This document shows positions 10,686 to 22,908 of a stretch of 64,000 nt of DNA, one piece after another. Source of the DNA: Utricularia gibba (lineage: Eukaryota; Streptophyta; Magnoliopsida; Lamiales; Lentibulariaceae); NCBI GenBank assembly GCA_002189035.1, contig CM007991.1:1178001-1242000 (forward strand), given 5' to 3'. The notes under the pieces are model-generated. The model was not told where the DNA came from. It made no database searches and saw nothing but the letters and a program-made list of their open reading frames with translations. The translations under genes were made by a program, and so were the position numbers. Numbering within the stretch: the stretch's first letter is position 1; each line of letters opens with the position of its first letter.

Positions 10686-13226
10686 TTACCATATGAACCT
10701 CTGGATACCGGGTTCGTGATTCCATGAAAAGGGGCGATATAAGAACATGAACAATGTGAAGCAGTTGATGGAAAGATAAATAATACCCATAAGAAGCCAG
10801 CTGCTGTCTGAGATATCAGAGTGCAGAGCTAAGAAAATGGATGGGATGGTGTAGTATCTGAACTCAATCAGTGGTGCTGGAACCAGAGATGCTGCACAGG
10901 CGAAACAGTATGCCAGCACCAACAGTTTCTTCTGGTTTTTACCTGAGATTGACATGGAATAGTATAAGCACAATGAGGATGGGGTGGGGTGAAAACTGTA
11001 GCTTGAATGAAAGGTAACCAACCGAATTTGATCATGATGGAAAGCCATGAGTATACATAGAGGGGAACCATGAGGTACTTCATTATGTAGTGGACGTTGA
11101 TGATTCTTCGCCAGATATAGAAAGTGTAGTGTCGATTATCCGCCAAGAGATAGGGATGCGCAATGCTGCAGAGACAAAATATCGAAACAGATTGTCCATG
11201 AGAGCCTCTATACATATGTCCATGTTAGTCACATGAATTATGAAGAATCAGAAGGTGTTGCTTCGAAAGCAATAATCTTCATGAATACGAGCATAACTTG
11301 AAAAAAAGGAATTTTCATGTTAGATTAATGAGCTTTTCTCTTGAACCTGAAAAAGCGAACAAAAATCAATCCAGCCATCAGCATGATGAACCATTGAAAG
11401 AAAAAAAGGGTTTTATTCTTGAGGAACTGGTTAAACAGCGCTCCAACTTGGCTGCCAGAGAAGTGAGCAGGAAACATAAAGAGCGCAGAAACCACACCAA
11501 AGTACAGAAGCTGTGAAAAGTGGGGAGAGACTTCATGAGCTTCTTTGGCGCCTGCAAACAAGAGTCCTCAAACCTGTATTAGAGTTCAAAAGCCATATAG
11601 AGAAAGTAGAGATCACTCATTGAAAGATAAATAGAGGAAAGCAGGAATACCAAGAACAATTCCCTCGTTGCACCATACAAAGGCAATAAAAGCCACAAGT
11701 AGGATGCAGAATGGAGCAAAAGAAACCGACAGCTCCCAGAAATGATTCCATGAAACAATTATTACACTTTCTAGCTCATCAAGGAACCCTGTTATGACAC
11801 AAATAAAGGGTAAACAGATTGAGTGATTGATGACACACATTCATTATGTGCGAAATATCATTATAACACTTTCTATTAACCATATATTTCGAGCATAAGA
11901 GACAGACTGCATCACTGTTATTTAAAGGAAATATCACCTGAAGAGGGAATTGCAGGAGCTAAGTTTGCCGAGATAAAATTATCCTGATCCTTGGTATCAT
12001 ACTTGCTTTTTCGCTTTCTCAAGTTAGAAACTGCCTCTCCTTTTTTGTTGGATGATGTATTATGATCTATTTTTGAAAGGTAGATATCAACTTTTTCCGG
12101 TCTATGTGCAACATGAGATTCAGTAAACTGGATAACACCAGTGCATGCAGCAAAAAGAACCCAAATGATATTTGTTTGGCGTACGAACACAGAGAAAGCC
12201 CCAAGCTACACACAGAAGAGAAAAAAAGAAATTGAATGATCGTTCACCTAAAAATGTAGGAGCAGAGGCAGAGCCAGAGATAAATAACAACTTCTAATTC
12301 TGTGTAAAAAAAGCATATCTTTCTATACAAAACGAAACTTCCACACGAACTAGGAGAGAGCGTTATGCCCATTACATGTTTGAGATAACAAAATAAACTG
12401 TGACATACCAATGAGCTAAATAAGTGTTTCTTCTTCAACATCAAGAGATACATGGCAAGTACTGCAGTCAGTGATGCCACGTCTGTGTAGTATAGAAAAG
12501 TGAAGAACCAATGTAGAGGATACAATGACAAGACTACAGCACGAAATGCCGCCTTTCTCTCACTAAGGGATGGCTTCAAAACAGAAATGATCTCATAAAT
12601 CAAAACTCCACAGGTCACTGCCAAAATACAATTTGTGAAACGCAGAACTGAAGTGGAGCACAATTCTGAAAATGACGAAACAGCCTGGATGCAGAAGAAT
12701 ATTGGGTAAAGAGAAGCAACATATGCCAATGAAAGGGAATACCTGCAGAATTTGAAAAAGTAGAAAAATCAATCCCTTATGTTCTGGGTAATTGATGCAT
12801 AATTTAATATATCCCGAGTAGCAAACAAGCGAAATAAACTGCATATTAAGTAGATTACGAGCTCAATATTTCAGATTTTCGTTGAAAAACTTAATATCAA
12901 TCAATGGTTCTTAAGATCCAAACGAGTTTCTACACTACTCAAACAAAAAATTCCACATATATACTTACAGCCCAGGAGGAGTGGTGATCATGGGTCCCAA
13001 CTTCTAAATTTGCCTCGGCAGTATTCCTGCGCTTGTGGTACGTGAAATATCTCATCCTGTATATCCATAGCCACCATCAGGAGGCAGCAAATAACATATA
13101 AAAGAGAAGCCCGAAAGAAGAAAACAAAAAGTTCACCATATAGGGCTCAGGAACAATTTGATTGACCAAAATACAGAAGGGAATCGTGCATATGGCTACA
13201 ATGACAGCAATTGCGACTCTACCCAT
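10686..13226 (-). CDS. ALG10: ALG10, dolichyl-P-Glc:Glc2Man9GlcNAc2-PP-dolichol alpha-1,2-glucosyltransferase (one-base frame break)
   Basis: Eight exons on the reverse strand: 13226-13137, 13056-12969, 12742-12409, 12205-11938, 11788-11651, 11551-11347, 11165-11023, 10942-10686. ALG10 is the ER multi-span enzyme that adds the third, terminal glucose to the lipid-linked oligosaccharide before transfer to protein. Hallmarks are the luminal PEPYMDEIFHVPQAQ loop at the exon 1/2 junction, SWDP...MITTPPGL, YPLHWFFTFLYYTDVASL, FVRQTNIIW and IAHPYLLADNRHYTFYIWR. All exon phases agree except inside exon 2. There the code for SWDPM reads GACCCATG instead of GACCCCATG (12992-12994), which shifts into a stop. 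The exon lengths sum to 1523, one short of 507 codons plus stop, so one base is missing. Everything downstream is conserved, so I treat it as a real gene with a likely sequence error. Confidence 0.9.
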
Positions 13227-14700
13227 ACCACCATAAACTCAGTTGACACAAATACAAGGGTTTTGTGTCCTAAATCTTATTCCAGCGGCCAGCCCCTGAA
13301 TCGGCGACCATAAAGGATCCTGTAAGTGGGATACGAGAAAAAAAAAAACCAACTCCCGCCGGAAACCAGTAAACCATTTCACTGACAGTTACCATTTCAT
13401 TCCAATCACACTCTGGGTATAAAAGCCCAATATCTTTTCCATATGGGGTCGTGTGGCCCAGATATGTTGCAAGCAGCCCAATTGTATGCCAGAAAGCCCA
13501 GGACTAACTACTAATTCGTTTTGCCATACAAATTAATTGAATCTGGCTCATTTGATCCATTTTTTTATTATATCAATATAATAATTATTATTTATTAAAA
13601 AATTATATTTTTTTATGTTACATATTTCACACGTTCTTCTAGAAGAATTTGACAATTATTTAAAAAATCATATTTAAGAAGGGAGAATACAGGAAATAAG
13701 TTTTAATCACTTACTCATTTTTCCATTAAATTTATTTTCATATTTTGTTGTTAATTCATTACAAAATGGGATCGATTAGATTTGAAATTATTGTAATCGA
13801 ATTTTTTGAATTATTTGATTCATTTTAGATTTAATTCAATCCATCCCTATCTTGTTACATCTCCAATGTGAGGTCAGCTGCCAAGGAAGCTAATTGCAAG
13901 CAAGCACTTTGAATCTTACAAAACCAACAAACAAACAACCTATTCCTTTACAAAAGAGCCACACATGCCTTGTCGGAAAGATAGCACCCATTTGATTCAC
14001 TCCCGCCTAATCCAATCAATAATATCTAGTTATTGTGATGCCAACAGAGTAATTTCCTTAGTAAAATCTTATAATGATTATAAACACTAAAGAGAATGAA
14101 ATTGAATAGAATGATTATGGAAATATTGTACGATATTCCGAGGGTTTTGATATGAAATCCAAAATTAAGCATGTTTGATATGAATAGTGTGAGTATGATA
14201 ATAATGGACATTTCTTATATGGGTTTTTTTAAAAAAATACCTACTGTCAAATTACTATGTGAAAAAAATACCCATGTGAAAAAAAAAAGACTTAGTGGGT
14301 GAGAGATAAACGTACAATGTTTATTTTTTTAAAACACCCCTTCTTACGTAGAATGTTGTACGGCAAGGTCGGTGGCGTCGATGAATCGGCTGGCTTGTAG
14401 TAACGGAGAGACGATTTGGATCAGCCGGTGAAAAGGTGTTAACATCGGATCCTTCGCCAGGGGGCTATTAAAACTACGTAAATTTATTGCTACAACTGTT
14501 CAGAGCCTCCGTCGTTGGCCACTCTGTCCCCATTCCTGTTTTTTCCTTGTTTTCCTCCTGCTCGATTCCCTCGCTACTTCTACAGTTTCCTTTACACAAC
14601 ACTACAGGCTCTGGAAATTTTCCCTCATTCGTGTGTGTGCAGCGAATGGATCGGAGATGCTGAGTTAGTCGGTCCGTTTTGGCCGATTCGGAGGAGGGGG
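13227..14700. other. Intergenic spacer and 5' leader of the CDK-inhibitor gene
   Basis: AT-rich from 13540 to 14340 with no supported gene. From about 14340 composition rises to ordinary promoter/UTR levels. The frame opening at 14515 starts on TTG, not ATG, and is leader sequence. Confidence 0.5.
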
Positions 14701-15072
14701 ATGTCTGTTACCGGGATCCTAGAAAATATCTCCTGTGAAAGCGATCGGAATGAAGTCGAGGATCTCCTCCCGGGTTCGATTCAGGGATGCCCTGAAACGG
14801 AAGCCGGTACGGGAGATCGATCGGGGAAGATCACGGAGGACGATGACGGATTCAGGACTCCGACGTCGCAGGAATATAAGATTCCGGTTCCGACAGAGTG
14901 CCCACCAGCGCCCAGGAAACGCCGGTTGACAACGGAGATTCGTGAGAGGATTGAATCCCTGCGACGCAGCCTCCGATTCGAAGAGGAAGCGACTGAGGCG
15001 GAGTCGACATCCCGATCCACCGATGATGATCAGGAGGAACCCGCAAGGAAACGACCTCGAAGGGGAGGGTGA
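14701..15072 (+). CDS. SIAMESE-related cyclin-dependent kinase inhibitor (SMR family)
   Basis: Single exon, 123 aa, starting at the first ATG of the frame. The diagnostic SIM/SMR motifs are present: DGFRTPTSQEYKIP (TPTS at residues 53-56) followed by CPPAPRK (67-73) and a basic stretch. The C-terminus is acidic, then ends in a basic KRPRR cluster that could act as a nuclear signal. SMR proteins bind CDK-cyclin complexes, block entry into mitosis and promote endoreduplication, often under stress or developmental cues. The gene next to ALG10 in Arabidopsis is, as I recall, SMR3 (At5g02410/At5g02420), so this pair may be a conserved neighbourhood. Family assignment is firm; the member number is inferred from position only. 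Confidence 0.85.
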   Translation: MSVTGILENISCESDRNEVEDLLPGSIQGCPETEAGTGDRSGKITEDDDGFRTPTSQEYKIPVPTECPPAPRKRRLTTEIRERIESLRRSLRFEEEATEAESTSRSTDDDQEEPARKRPRRGG

Positions 15073-15528
15073 CGTCTCCATATTATCATTCATGCAAACC
15101 ACCATGAGAATCGAGAAGATTTGTTCATCGTCATTCATCCAAATACTCCTGGTTTCCAACTCCTCCGGCCACCTCCAAGTCACAGTCATCCAAAGCTTCC
15201 GGTTTGCCGTTATTTCCACTGTATTAATATTTTAATTATATTCATATAACATTTATTTATGCTCCAATTCGAATTCATTTTTTAATTTCGTCTTTTCCCA
15301 CCTTTTTATTTTATGCAAAATACGAAGTTTTCACTTAACCCGATTACGATCAAGTGGAGCTCCATCTGTTTCGGGTCGAAGGCATCAGCAGATTTACACT
15401 AGTCGCTTTTTCACATGAACCTGTTTCCCAAAATTTCATTGGCATTTGGCATTATTCCCCCTTTCCAAGTACAAAGTGACTTGAATTGCGCAAAGGGGCA
15501 ATGAACTTGTAAGAGTTCTTTAGCATCT
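15073..15528. other. Convergent 3' regions of the SMR and XBAT genes
   Basis: The two genes face each other across 456 bp. The segment is moderately AT-rich with several T-runs and shows nothing beyond presumed 3' UTRs. Confidence 0.5.
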
Positions 15529-17612
15529 TCATGCTGTCTGCAGCTTATCAACCTCTTGGTTGCATTCTGCAGCAATTATGCCGGCGTTCAGGCCTAGTCT
15601 CCCGAAAGAGCTCAACGGGGACAAGCTCCGGATCTCGCTGCTGCATTCTCCGTTCCCGGATTGCATTCCGGGCTTTACAATCGCTGCAGAACACACCTCC
15701 AGCTCTGTCTCAGCTTTTGCATTACTCTCACTCTTAGCAATGATCAACTGAGATATGGTGGTTCGACAAAAGGGGCAGGCCGGGGTCTTGGCCGAGTTGT
15801 TACAAGGCTTGTTGTTGCGGCAGAGATGTAGTACGCAATATGCGCACATTTGATGGCCACAGCTTTGAATCTCGATTGTGCAGATCTGCTCGAAGCAGAT
15901 GCAGCATACTTCGGCTTCCCCAGCCTGTTGAACATTTTTTTGTGAGCTAAAATATCAATTGGGATGCTGATTCATATGTTCCAAGTTTCCTTACCTCGGA
16001 TTCCAGATCAAGATCCGGTGAACTTGACTGGGGTTCAAGGGAATACGACAAGTTCATCAAGATCATCGTTTCACGCTTTCTGTTGGCTTCGATTAGAGAT
16101 TTCTCTAGTAAAGCTTTAGTCTCAGGATCAAGCTCGTGAATGAAATTTAAAGTTGATGGCCACGTTAGAGGCTCTGGAGCTAGAGGATTTAACAGAGCAG
16201 CGCAGGCTCTGTGTTTATGTTTGACAGCAACCATGTAAGGAATTCGCCTGAGAAGAAAAGATTCAAATTTCAAACTTGAGAAGGATTCAAAATTTAAGAT
16301 TGAACAAAAGAAAGCACACATTTGACAAAATCCAAGTTCAAATCCAGCTCGAATTATTACCCTTTCATGCTAGCCACCAAAAGATAACAAAGATACAAGA
16401 CATCCTTCTGACATGAACTGTAATGAAAGTATTTTTACCCGGAAGAATCACGTTGAAGGCGATCAGCACCCCATACAAGCAATTCCCGGATGCAGTCTAA
16501 GGAACCACCCCTGGCTGCAAGATGAAGAGGGGTACTTCCTGGATTGCTGCAGCAGGGTACAGGTTATAGCAACTACATATGACCGAGAAATGTGGATCCA
16601 AAACCATCATGATTTTACCTGTATCCACCAGTAGAAGCACATACAAGAGCGCCATTGCTAAGTAGACTGTGGACGCAATCCAGTCTTCTATGATGAGCTG
16701 CCAAATGCAACGGAGTGGCACCACTGCCATCTCTTATATTCACAAATCTTGCAAATCCCCTGCTTCCCCACGTACCAAATGTGACAAAAAAATTGATATT
16801 TTTCACGAAGAACAAAAAATCTGGATGGTTACCATGATTGAGCAACAGGGGCAGATCGAGCCGCGGAAAGAAATAGTTGAAGGCAATCTGCGTGACCATA
16901 GTATGCAGCATAGTGCAAACATGTTCTTCCATGTAACGAATCGAACAAAAGAATCTGAAAAAAGATCATCAATGAATCAAACGGTGGATGCCAAATACAT
17001 ATATATCGAACCATGTAGAAACACGAATGATCCATACATTAGCTCCAGCTTGAAGCAGCTTTTCAGCGCAAGCAATCCTTCCATGGATAGCAGCAAACAT
17101 CAATGGAGTCTTTTGACAATCAAGAAAAAAAAGCCAACTTGGTCACACTTTAATAAAGCCGAAAAGACAAAAAAGCCGAGCAAAAGAAACCGCACTCCAC
17201 TTGATGATCAAAATGACGAAAGGGCATAAAAACAAAAGGGAGTCCCTGCAAACCTGCTTATGACGATTCAATATATCTGGGTTTTCATACCGCTCCAATA
17301 TCATAGAGAGAAGCTATGAACACGAAAACCCACCATCAATAATTGAAAAACAAAAGAGCCAATTTTTTAACCTACAAAGCGAAAAAAAAAGGCAATGCAA
17401 GAGAATATTCAGCAAGATCGGACAAAACCCACCTCGATCTGACCATTTGCTGCGGCAACATGAAGCGGGGAGAGCCTCCGGTGCAGAGTAATCATTTTGA
17501 ACAAATTCGGGTCCCGATCTGCTATTGCCTGAACTGCTTCAAGCTCACCGTTTTGTACTGCATCGAAGAGTTTATTCTGCTGGTGAGCTCTCCTGCTGAG
17601 CTCCTGCCCCAT
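15529..17612 (-). CDS. XBAT31: XBAT31-like E3 ubiquitin ligase (ankyrin repeats plus RING)
   Basis: Eight exons on the reverse strand: 17612-17433, 17313-17254, 17109-17038, 16954-16833, 16759-16619, 16546-16439, 16247-15995, 15924-15529 (443 aa, all phases agree). The start MGQELS suggests N-myristoylation after Met removal, as in XBAT relatives. Ankyrin repeats cover about residues 45-240, with clear units such as SPLHVAAANGQIE, RTCLHYAAYYGHADC, ATPLHLAAHHRRLDC and STPLHLAARGGSLDC. A C3HC4 RING finger follows: the CCIC set begins at residue 319, then CGHQMC and CPFC. XB3/XBAT ligases ubiquitinate target proteins in growth, hormone and thermomorphogenesis pathways; substrates cannot be inferred here. 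The layout fits Arabidopsis XBAT31 best by memory. Confidence 0.92.
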
Positions 17613-20384
17613 CTCTGCGAATTACTGCCTTTTCGGCGCCTCCCACCACGCGGAGGTGCAGTGGTGGGGAAGCAGAATTTAAGTGATTCGCGGAGGAAAA
17701 TAGCGAAAAAAACAAAAACAATACTCAACAAGCACAGAGCCTTGGGTTTCGGGCTGCCCGTGTGGAATTTGGGCAGTTGTTTTTTTCCTTTTGGGGTTTT
17801 GCTGCACTTTAAATCCCAATTATGGAACATGATTTCTAATATCATCCCCTTGCATGTTACAAATGCTGAAGATATGGTATGTGGGATTTTACCAATTCTT
17901 ACAAAAACCCAACACATGTTTCATATTATTACATGATAAACACATAGTAGATTTCGAACCCGATCGTAACATCGTCTCGTCTAGAAATCAATAATCTAAA
18001 TCGCAAAAAAATTCCGTAACTTGGACCTCAATTTGGTTATATTGTTGTTTCATGTGATTGTCTTTTACTTATAAGTCAAAGTCCAAGCTCGTGCAAATGT
18101 CTCTTGAGCACATGCATTGCTTATTTGTATATGGGCCAAGGTCCATCGTACGGGCGTCGGCCCAACATTCTGGATTCATGTGGGCCGATGGCCCAACTTT
18201 ATTTTCCAATATATTTCTTTCATTTTTTTATTTTGAATATCCTATAATCAGATATGTGTCCAAAACTGGAGTACTCTCACTGGCATGCCGTACCGAAATC
18301 TTCTCCTCCAATGCACTTTGCAGAGAACGAACGTTAAAGAAGGGAGAATAAAAAAGCCGAACGACGACGTATAATTGAATCCAACACACACAGTAAACGC
18401 ATACGTGTTGTGGAGGGGATTTTCTTTTTTCTGGACAGTTAAGTTATAGTGAGAGAGCATCTTCAGCTGACGATGCAGACTGAGACAAGACCTGGTTCAG
18501 TCTGACAATTCAAATCCGTACCATAGTTGTTATATTTTAATAACTACCTTATATTATAGTTCGTTATGCAATGGAAATAAAACCTTATCTTATAGTTATA
18601 TTGAATAAATACACCATTAATCTTTCAAAAATTTTAGAAGGCAAAAAATTCTAGATGATTTAAAAATTTAGACATACCATAGATATTTCAATATTAATAA
18701 TTTACATTAATATACGAGATTTTGGAGTTGGAAATTTGTATCTTGCTTATAAAGGGATTTAGAAAATTGACAATATGAGAACTTTGATCAACGTGAATAA
18801 CGAATTTTTGATTTAGTTTAGAAAGAAAATAAGAATGATTTTTTTTTTTGAAATGATACTTAGAAACTCATTTTTTTTGCATGCAGACAAGATATGATTA
18901 AGAGCATAACATTGGACCTAGGGAGAGTATGGATCAAGACTAGTCTTTCCAGTGTTCCACCCCTTCTTCCTCAAATACCTCAACTAGGTCTATTGTGTAA
19001 TGATTTCATAGGTTTGCTTTTGTGGGTGCAAGTTAGACTACTTTATAGTGTATGGAATGAAAATGAAGGTAATTGTGTGTGATTTATTCTCAGATTTGAG
19101 TATAGAATATGGTGAGGAGAGATCTTTGGTGTTCAAAAACGATTTTAGAACATTGGACCAAAAAGTCAAACATAGTTCAAAATATCAAACTTATCATCTT
19201 ATTACATGATATTATTTTTTTAATGCATCTAATTCTTACGATTTTACATTTTTTTCTTTCATAGAAAAAATATGATATATGATTCTAAGTATCATTATAT
19301 TTAAGTACATCATCTCTAGTAACCACCAATGAAGATGTAGTCATTAGGCCCGGGGCTCCGACGGGAGTGTTGTGATGGGGCCGGAGAAGATGATGCATGC
19401 ATGTGGGCGATCGCCATTCCCTACTAAGATGCACGTTCTTGTGTTTGTGTAAGTCGACAGGTTGAGGGAATGGTGCTTTATTCGAGAGCGGGTGGCTGCT
19501 TTATTGGGTTGCTGGGGCGAGGCAAGCAGCCTCGACTCTCACAAAAGCAGAAAGATGGAATGGATCATGGAGGATTCCACTCCAGTCCTCCCTCGCTCCC
19601 TACTTGTTTGTGGACCATAACTCCCAACCAATGCTATGTCCATATCGTATCGATACGATTACGATCAGGATCCTTTTTTTTTTTTTTCTGGGGTAAGTTT
19701 CTACTCCACCCTCTGATCATTGAGAATTTGAATCTGTGATCTTGTGAAGGGTCACTTTACCTTTCTACTGTCTAAACCCCAAACAAAGCAACCAAAAATA
19801 ACTTGAACCAGACATGCTCCTCCCGGAGTCCCACTCATCCTCTTCCTTTTCTCTGTTTTTCGAAAGAAAACCCTATTTTAATCAGATTGTAGACTGGGGG
19901 GCTTATATCTAGGTAGATTTCCTGCCAAAATCTTCAAAGACAGCCCTTTGGATCTCTGATAAACGCCCTTTTCCCATTCTGGGGGGAAACATCATCTCTT
20001 GTTTTACCTCTGCTAGTGATTGGATTCTTTGGCTGGATTAGTTATCGCTATCAAGGGTTGGTCAAAATGGGGGAATGTGGATCGCGTGCACTCACCATAG
20101 CCACAGAGAACAATGAAAACGAATCTCTTTTGATATGGTTCTCTAGATGCTGTCAATCTTGAACATGATAAGAATATAAAAAGAAACGTTCCCTTTCTTG
20201 AATTGCTGCAATTTTTTGAACATAAAAAGGGGGAAGAACACAAACTTAAATTCATGAATATACCAACCCATTCCAACAAACATTAGTTCTTAAACAGAAT
20301 ACACTCAAGGTAAAGTGATAAACAGACAAATCTAGGGTTTTCTAGGTCCCATTTTGAAACAAGGGTTTGTCTCAAGCTTCAACT
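17613..20384. other. Intergenic spacer between the XBAT and Dof genes
   Basis: About 2.8 kb with no supported gene; short open frames show no family features. 18500-19320 is very AT-rich. 17,950-18,250 and 19,330-19,660 are GC-richer and hold scattered GGGCC motifs, probably upstream sequence of XBAT and downstream sequence of the Dof gene. Confidence 0.45.
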
Positions 20385-21622
20385 CTACAAGGGTTTGTTT
20401 GTTGACGAGGAGCTGAAGCCAGAGAGCTCATTCCATGTTGGATTTGCATTCCACGGATCCGTTCTTTGAATCCCACTAATTATTTGTCGAGAAAGATTCA
20501 TTTGAGGCTCTAGTTTCACCGATGGATTTTGATGGCTTAGGGCTGAGAATTTAGGCCTAACCTGATCACAGGACGTCTCCGATCGCATAACTGAATGTTC
20601 CCCGCCATGGAATCGGAAGATTCCGGTTGGAGGCACTTCTTGGTCTCCGAGGAATGAGAGGGGCTGCTGCAAGCTCCAAGGGTCAATGTTTCCATTACCA
20701 TTTGAGAAGAGTGAAGCCATTTCCCCTGTGGATCCAAGTACATTGCTCATTCCGTGGAAGTGCATTTCGTTCGAAACTCCGACGACCGGAGCTGTTATAC
20801 CACTGTAATCGAACCCCATGTCTCCGGTGAAGGTATCCGTAAGTTGACTCAAAGGGGACGTGAAACGAAGCTGGGGGAGCTGTGAGCTTAGGCCAATTAT
20901 GCCGGCTGAGCCACCATTTGTAGTAGAAGCTATGTTTGTTGAGCTGGTGTTTGTTTGCCTGTCCGTGCTCGCTGGCGACATCGAGCTTCTGGATTTACTT
21001 CTTTTATTCCTCCGGCAGCCCCCTCCAACCGGAACGTTCCTCAAAGCACCGCCTTTAGTCCAATACCTTCTACACGTCTTGCAGAAGTGGCGCGGCTGCG
21101 AAAGGCTGTAGTTGTTGAAATAACAAAACTTGGTGTTGGTCGATTCGCAGCGAGGGCACTTCAAAGCGGCCTCCGGCATCGGAATGTTCGCCATACGCGC
21201 CCTCTCCGCCATAGATCCCGGCCTAATAGATCCCCCTCCATGCGGCAGAGGTGGCTGAGGCGGCGGTGGCGGTTGAGCTGGTGGTGGTATAAAATGATTT
21301 TTAGCAGCATGCCCTCCAATTATCTGATGATTCTGCTGCTGCAAAATTAATATTCAGAAAGCAAAAAAAAAAAAAAAATCCGCACAGAGGATATTCAAGG
21401 AGGAACCAAACGGAAGCACATGAAAAAAACTAAAGATGGAGGAGTAATATTCCATAATTCTCTTCCAAAATCACTCTTTCCTTTTCTCTCTTTGAAGCTT
21501 GAGCTCTTCATAGAACTAAGCTGTAATCAGAGAAGATTGAAAAGAAAAATAAACCCTAAAGAACTGAATACCTGGTGCCAATTAGATGCATCAAAATAAC
21601 CAGGAATTGAAGAAAAAGCCAT
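20385..21622 (-). CDS. Dof zinc-finger transcription factor
   Basis: Two exons on the reverse strand: 21622-21572 (17 aa, [17 protein letters not shown]) and 21338-20385, 334 aa in total. The short first exon followed by an intron before a Q/P-rich stretch is common in Dof genes. The Dof finger has the C-X2-C-X21-C-X2-C ligands C78, C81, C103, C106, within [18 protein letters not shown] and [27 protein letters not shown] basic segment after the finger serves as nuclear signal. Dof factors bind AAAG cores. The preceding [18 protein letters not shown] block resembles the Arabidopsis DOF2.2 (At2g28810) group, which as I recall lies near XBAT31 (At2g28840) there too. The splice acceptor is a CAGCAGCAG tandem. 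Confidence 0.93.
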
Positions 21623-22908
21623 AGCTATTGATCTTTGTTCTTCTCTTTTGTAAAAGTTGGAGAAGATGCTAAGTGGGGAATCACATCAGCTGAGCCACAA
21701 ACACGAAGAGAGAGATGGAGTAAAAAGAAACAAGGAATAAGGAGGAATGAGGATAAAGCAAGAGGCTTTACACATATATATACACACACACAACAAGCAC
21801 AGTCACATGACTAAAATATACCGAGGTACATGTAATAAGCTAATCTGGTTTCTGGGTCTATCTCCTGCTCAGTTTTGTTCTATTGTTTTTTAGGGTTTCG
21901 AGGGCGTCCCTAGTTTAGAAATTGCTTCAAATTTAAAGACATGTGCAAGCTCGCTTAGTGATGACTTGGAAGAAATGTATAACAATGAACCATTCAGATA
22001 ATCAGAAAATTGAACTCCAACATATCAAACTGATGCAAGTAACACATTTGTGCATGTATTTGGAACATCGAGAAGCAATCATTCTGGGGATTGAGACGAT
22101 GGTGAGACAATGGAGGCTCCTGGTGGTGGTGCGTCGGAAACAGTGGGAATTTGTTTTGGAGGGACTCGGTCCGCTTTCTTTTAGATGCTCAGTGAGTGAT
22201 GGGGCGTCCTCGAGATTGGGAAAAGATGGTGGTCTCGTCAACATGAAGTACTGCAAAATGCACAGACCCTTGTCTCTTCGAAGAAACCCACCCCATCATC
22301 AAACACTCACTTCCAAGTGACGCAACAATATATATTTTATGGCATCTGCAGACTGCAGCAGCAACACCTTTGACCTAATTCTTCTTACTACCAGAAACCC
22401 ACTATTTGGACCAAGTTTTCCTTTTGTGTGAAACAATCGAAAACTGTTGCAGCAACCAGTGCCTTCTCTTGCAACGTTATCTCCTAAATTGCAACAAAAA
22501 AAAAAAAAAAAAAAAAAACTGCTCGAAACGCTCTACGATCCTGCTGTTATGTTCTAAAACGGTAAGCTGGACTGGACCCTCACTTCACTACATATCTGGG
22601 CTAAAGGATGAGAGGGCCCAATAGAAGTGACCCATTCACTGTTGCCTTTTGTTCTTCAATCATTTTATTTATTTATTTTTTGAAGATAAAAATATTAAAA
22701 ATCCAGTTTTGAGTATAAAATTTAAATGAATTTTTCAAAATAAATCCAATACAATTCCTCTGAAATTAATAATCTATGATCCTCTTCGGATGAGTTAAAA
22801 ACCCTAAATTAAAACTTAAAAATGTGTGTAAATATGGAAAAAAGATGTCATGATGCATATGATACTACTTATAATGACGCAATTTAGTGCCGAAAAAATA
22901 AAGTGTGA
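21623..22908. other. Upstream region of the Dof gene and spacer
   Basis: Contains a TATATATACACACA stretch near 21774-21791 (a candidate TATA region for the Dof gene) and a run of 23 A at 22496-22518. The forward frame 21943-22320 shows no family features, so I do not call it. Confidence 0.4.

Noticed and set aside
14515-14700. N-terminal extension of the SMR protein
   Set aside because: Starts on TTG; the first ATG is at 14701 and gives the usual SMR length.
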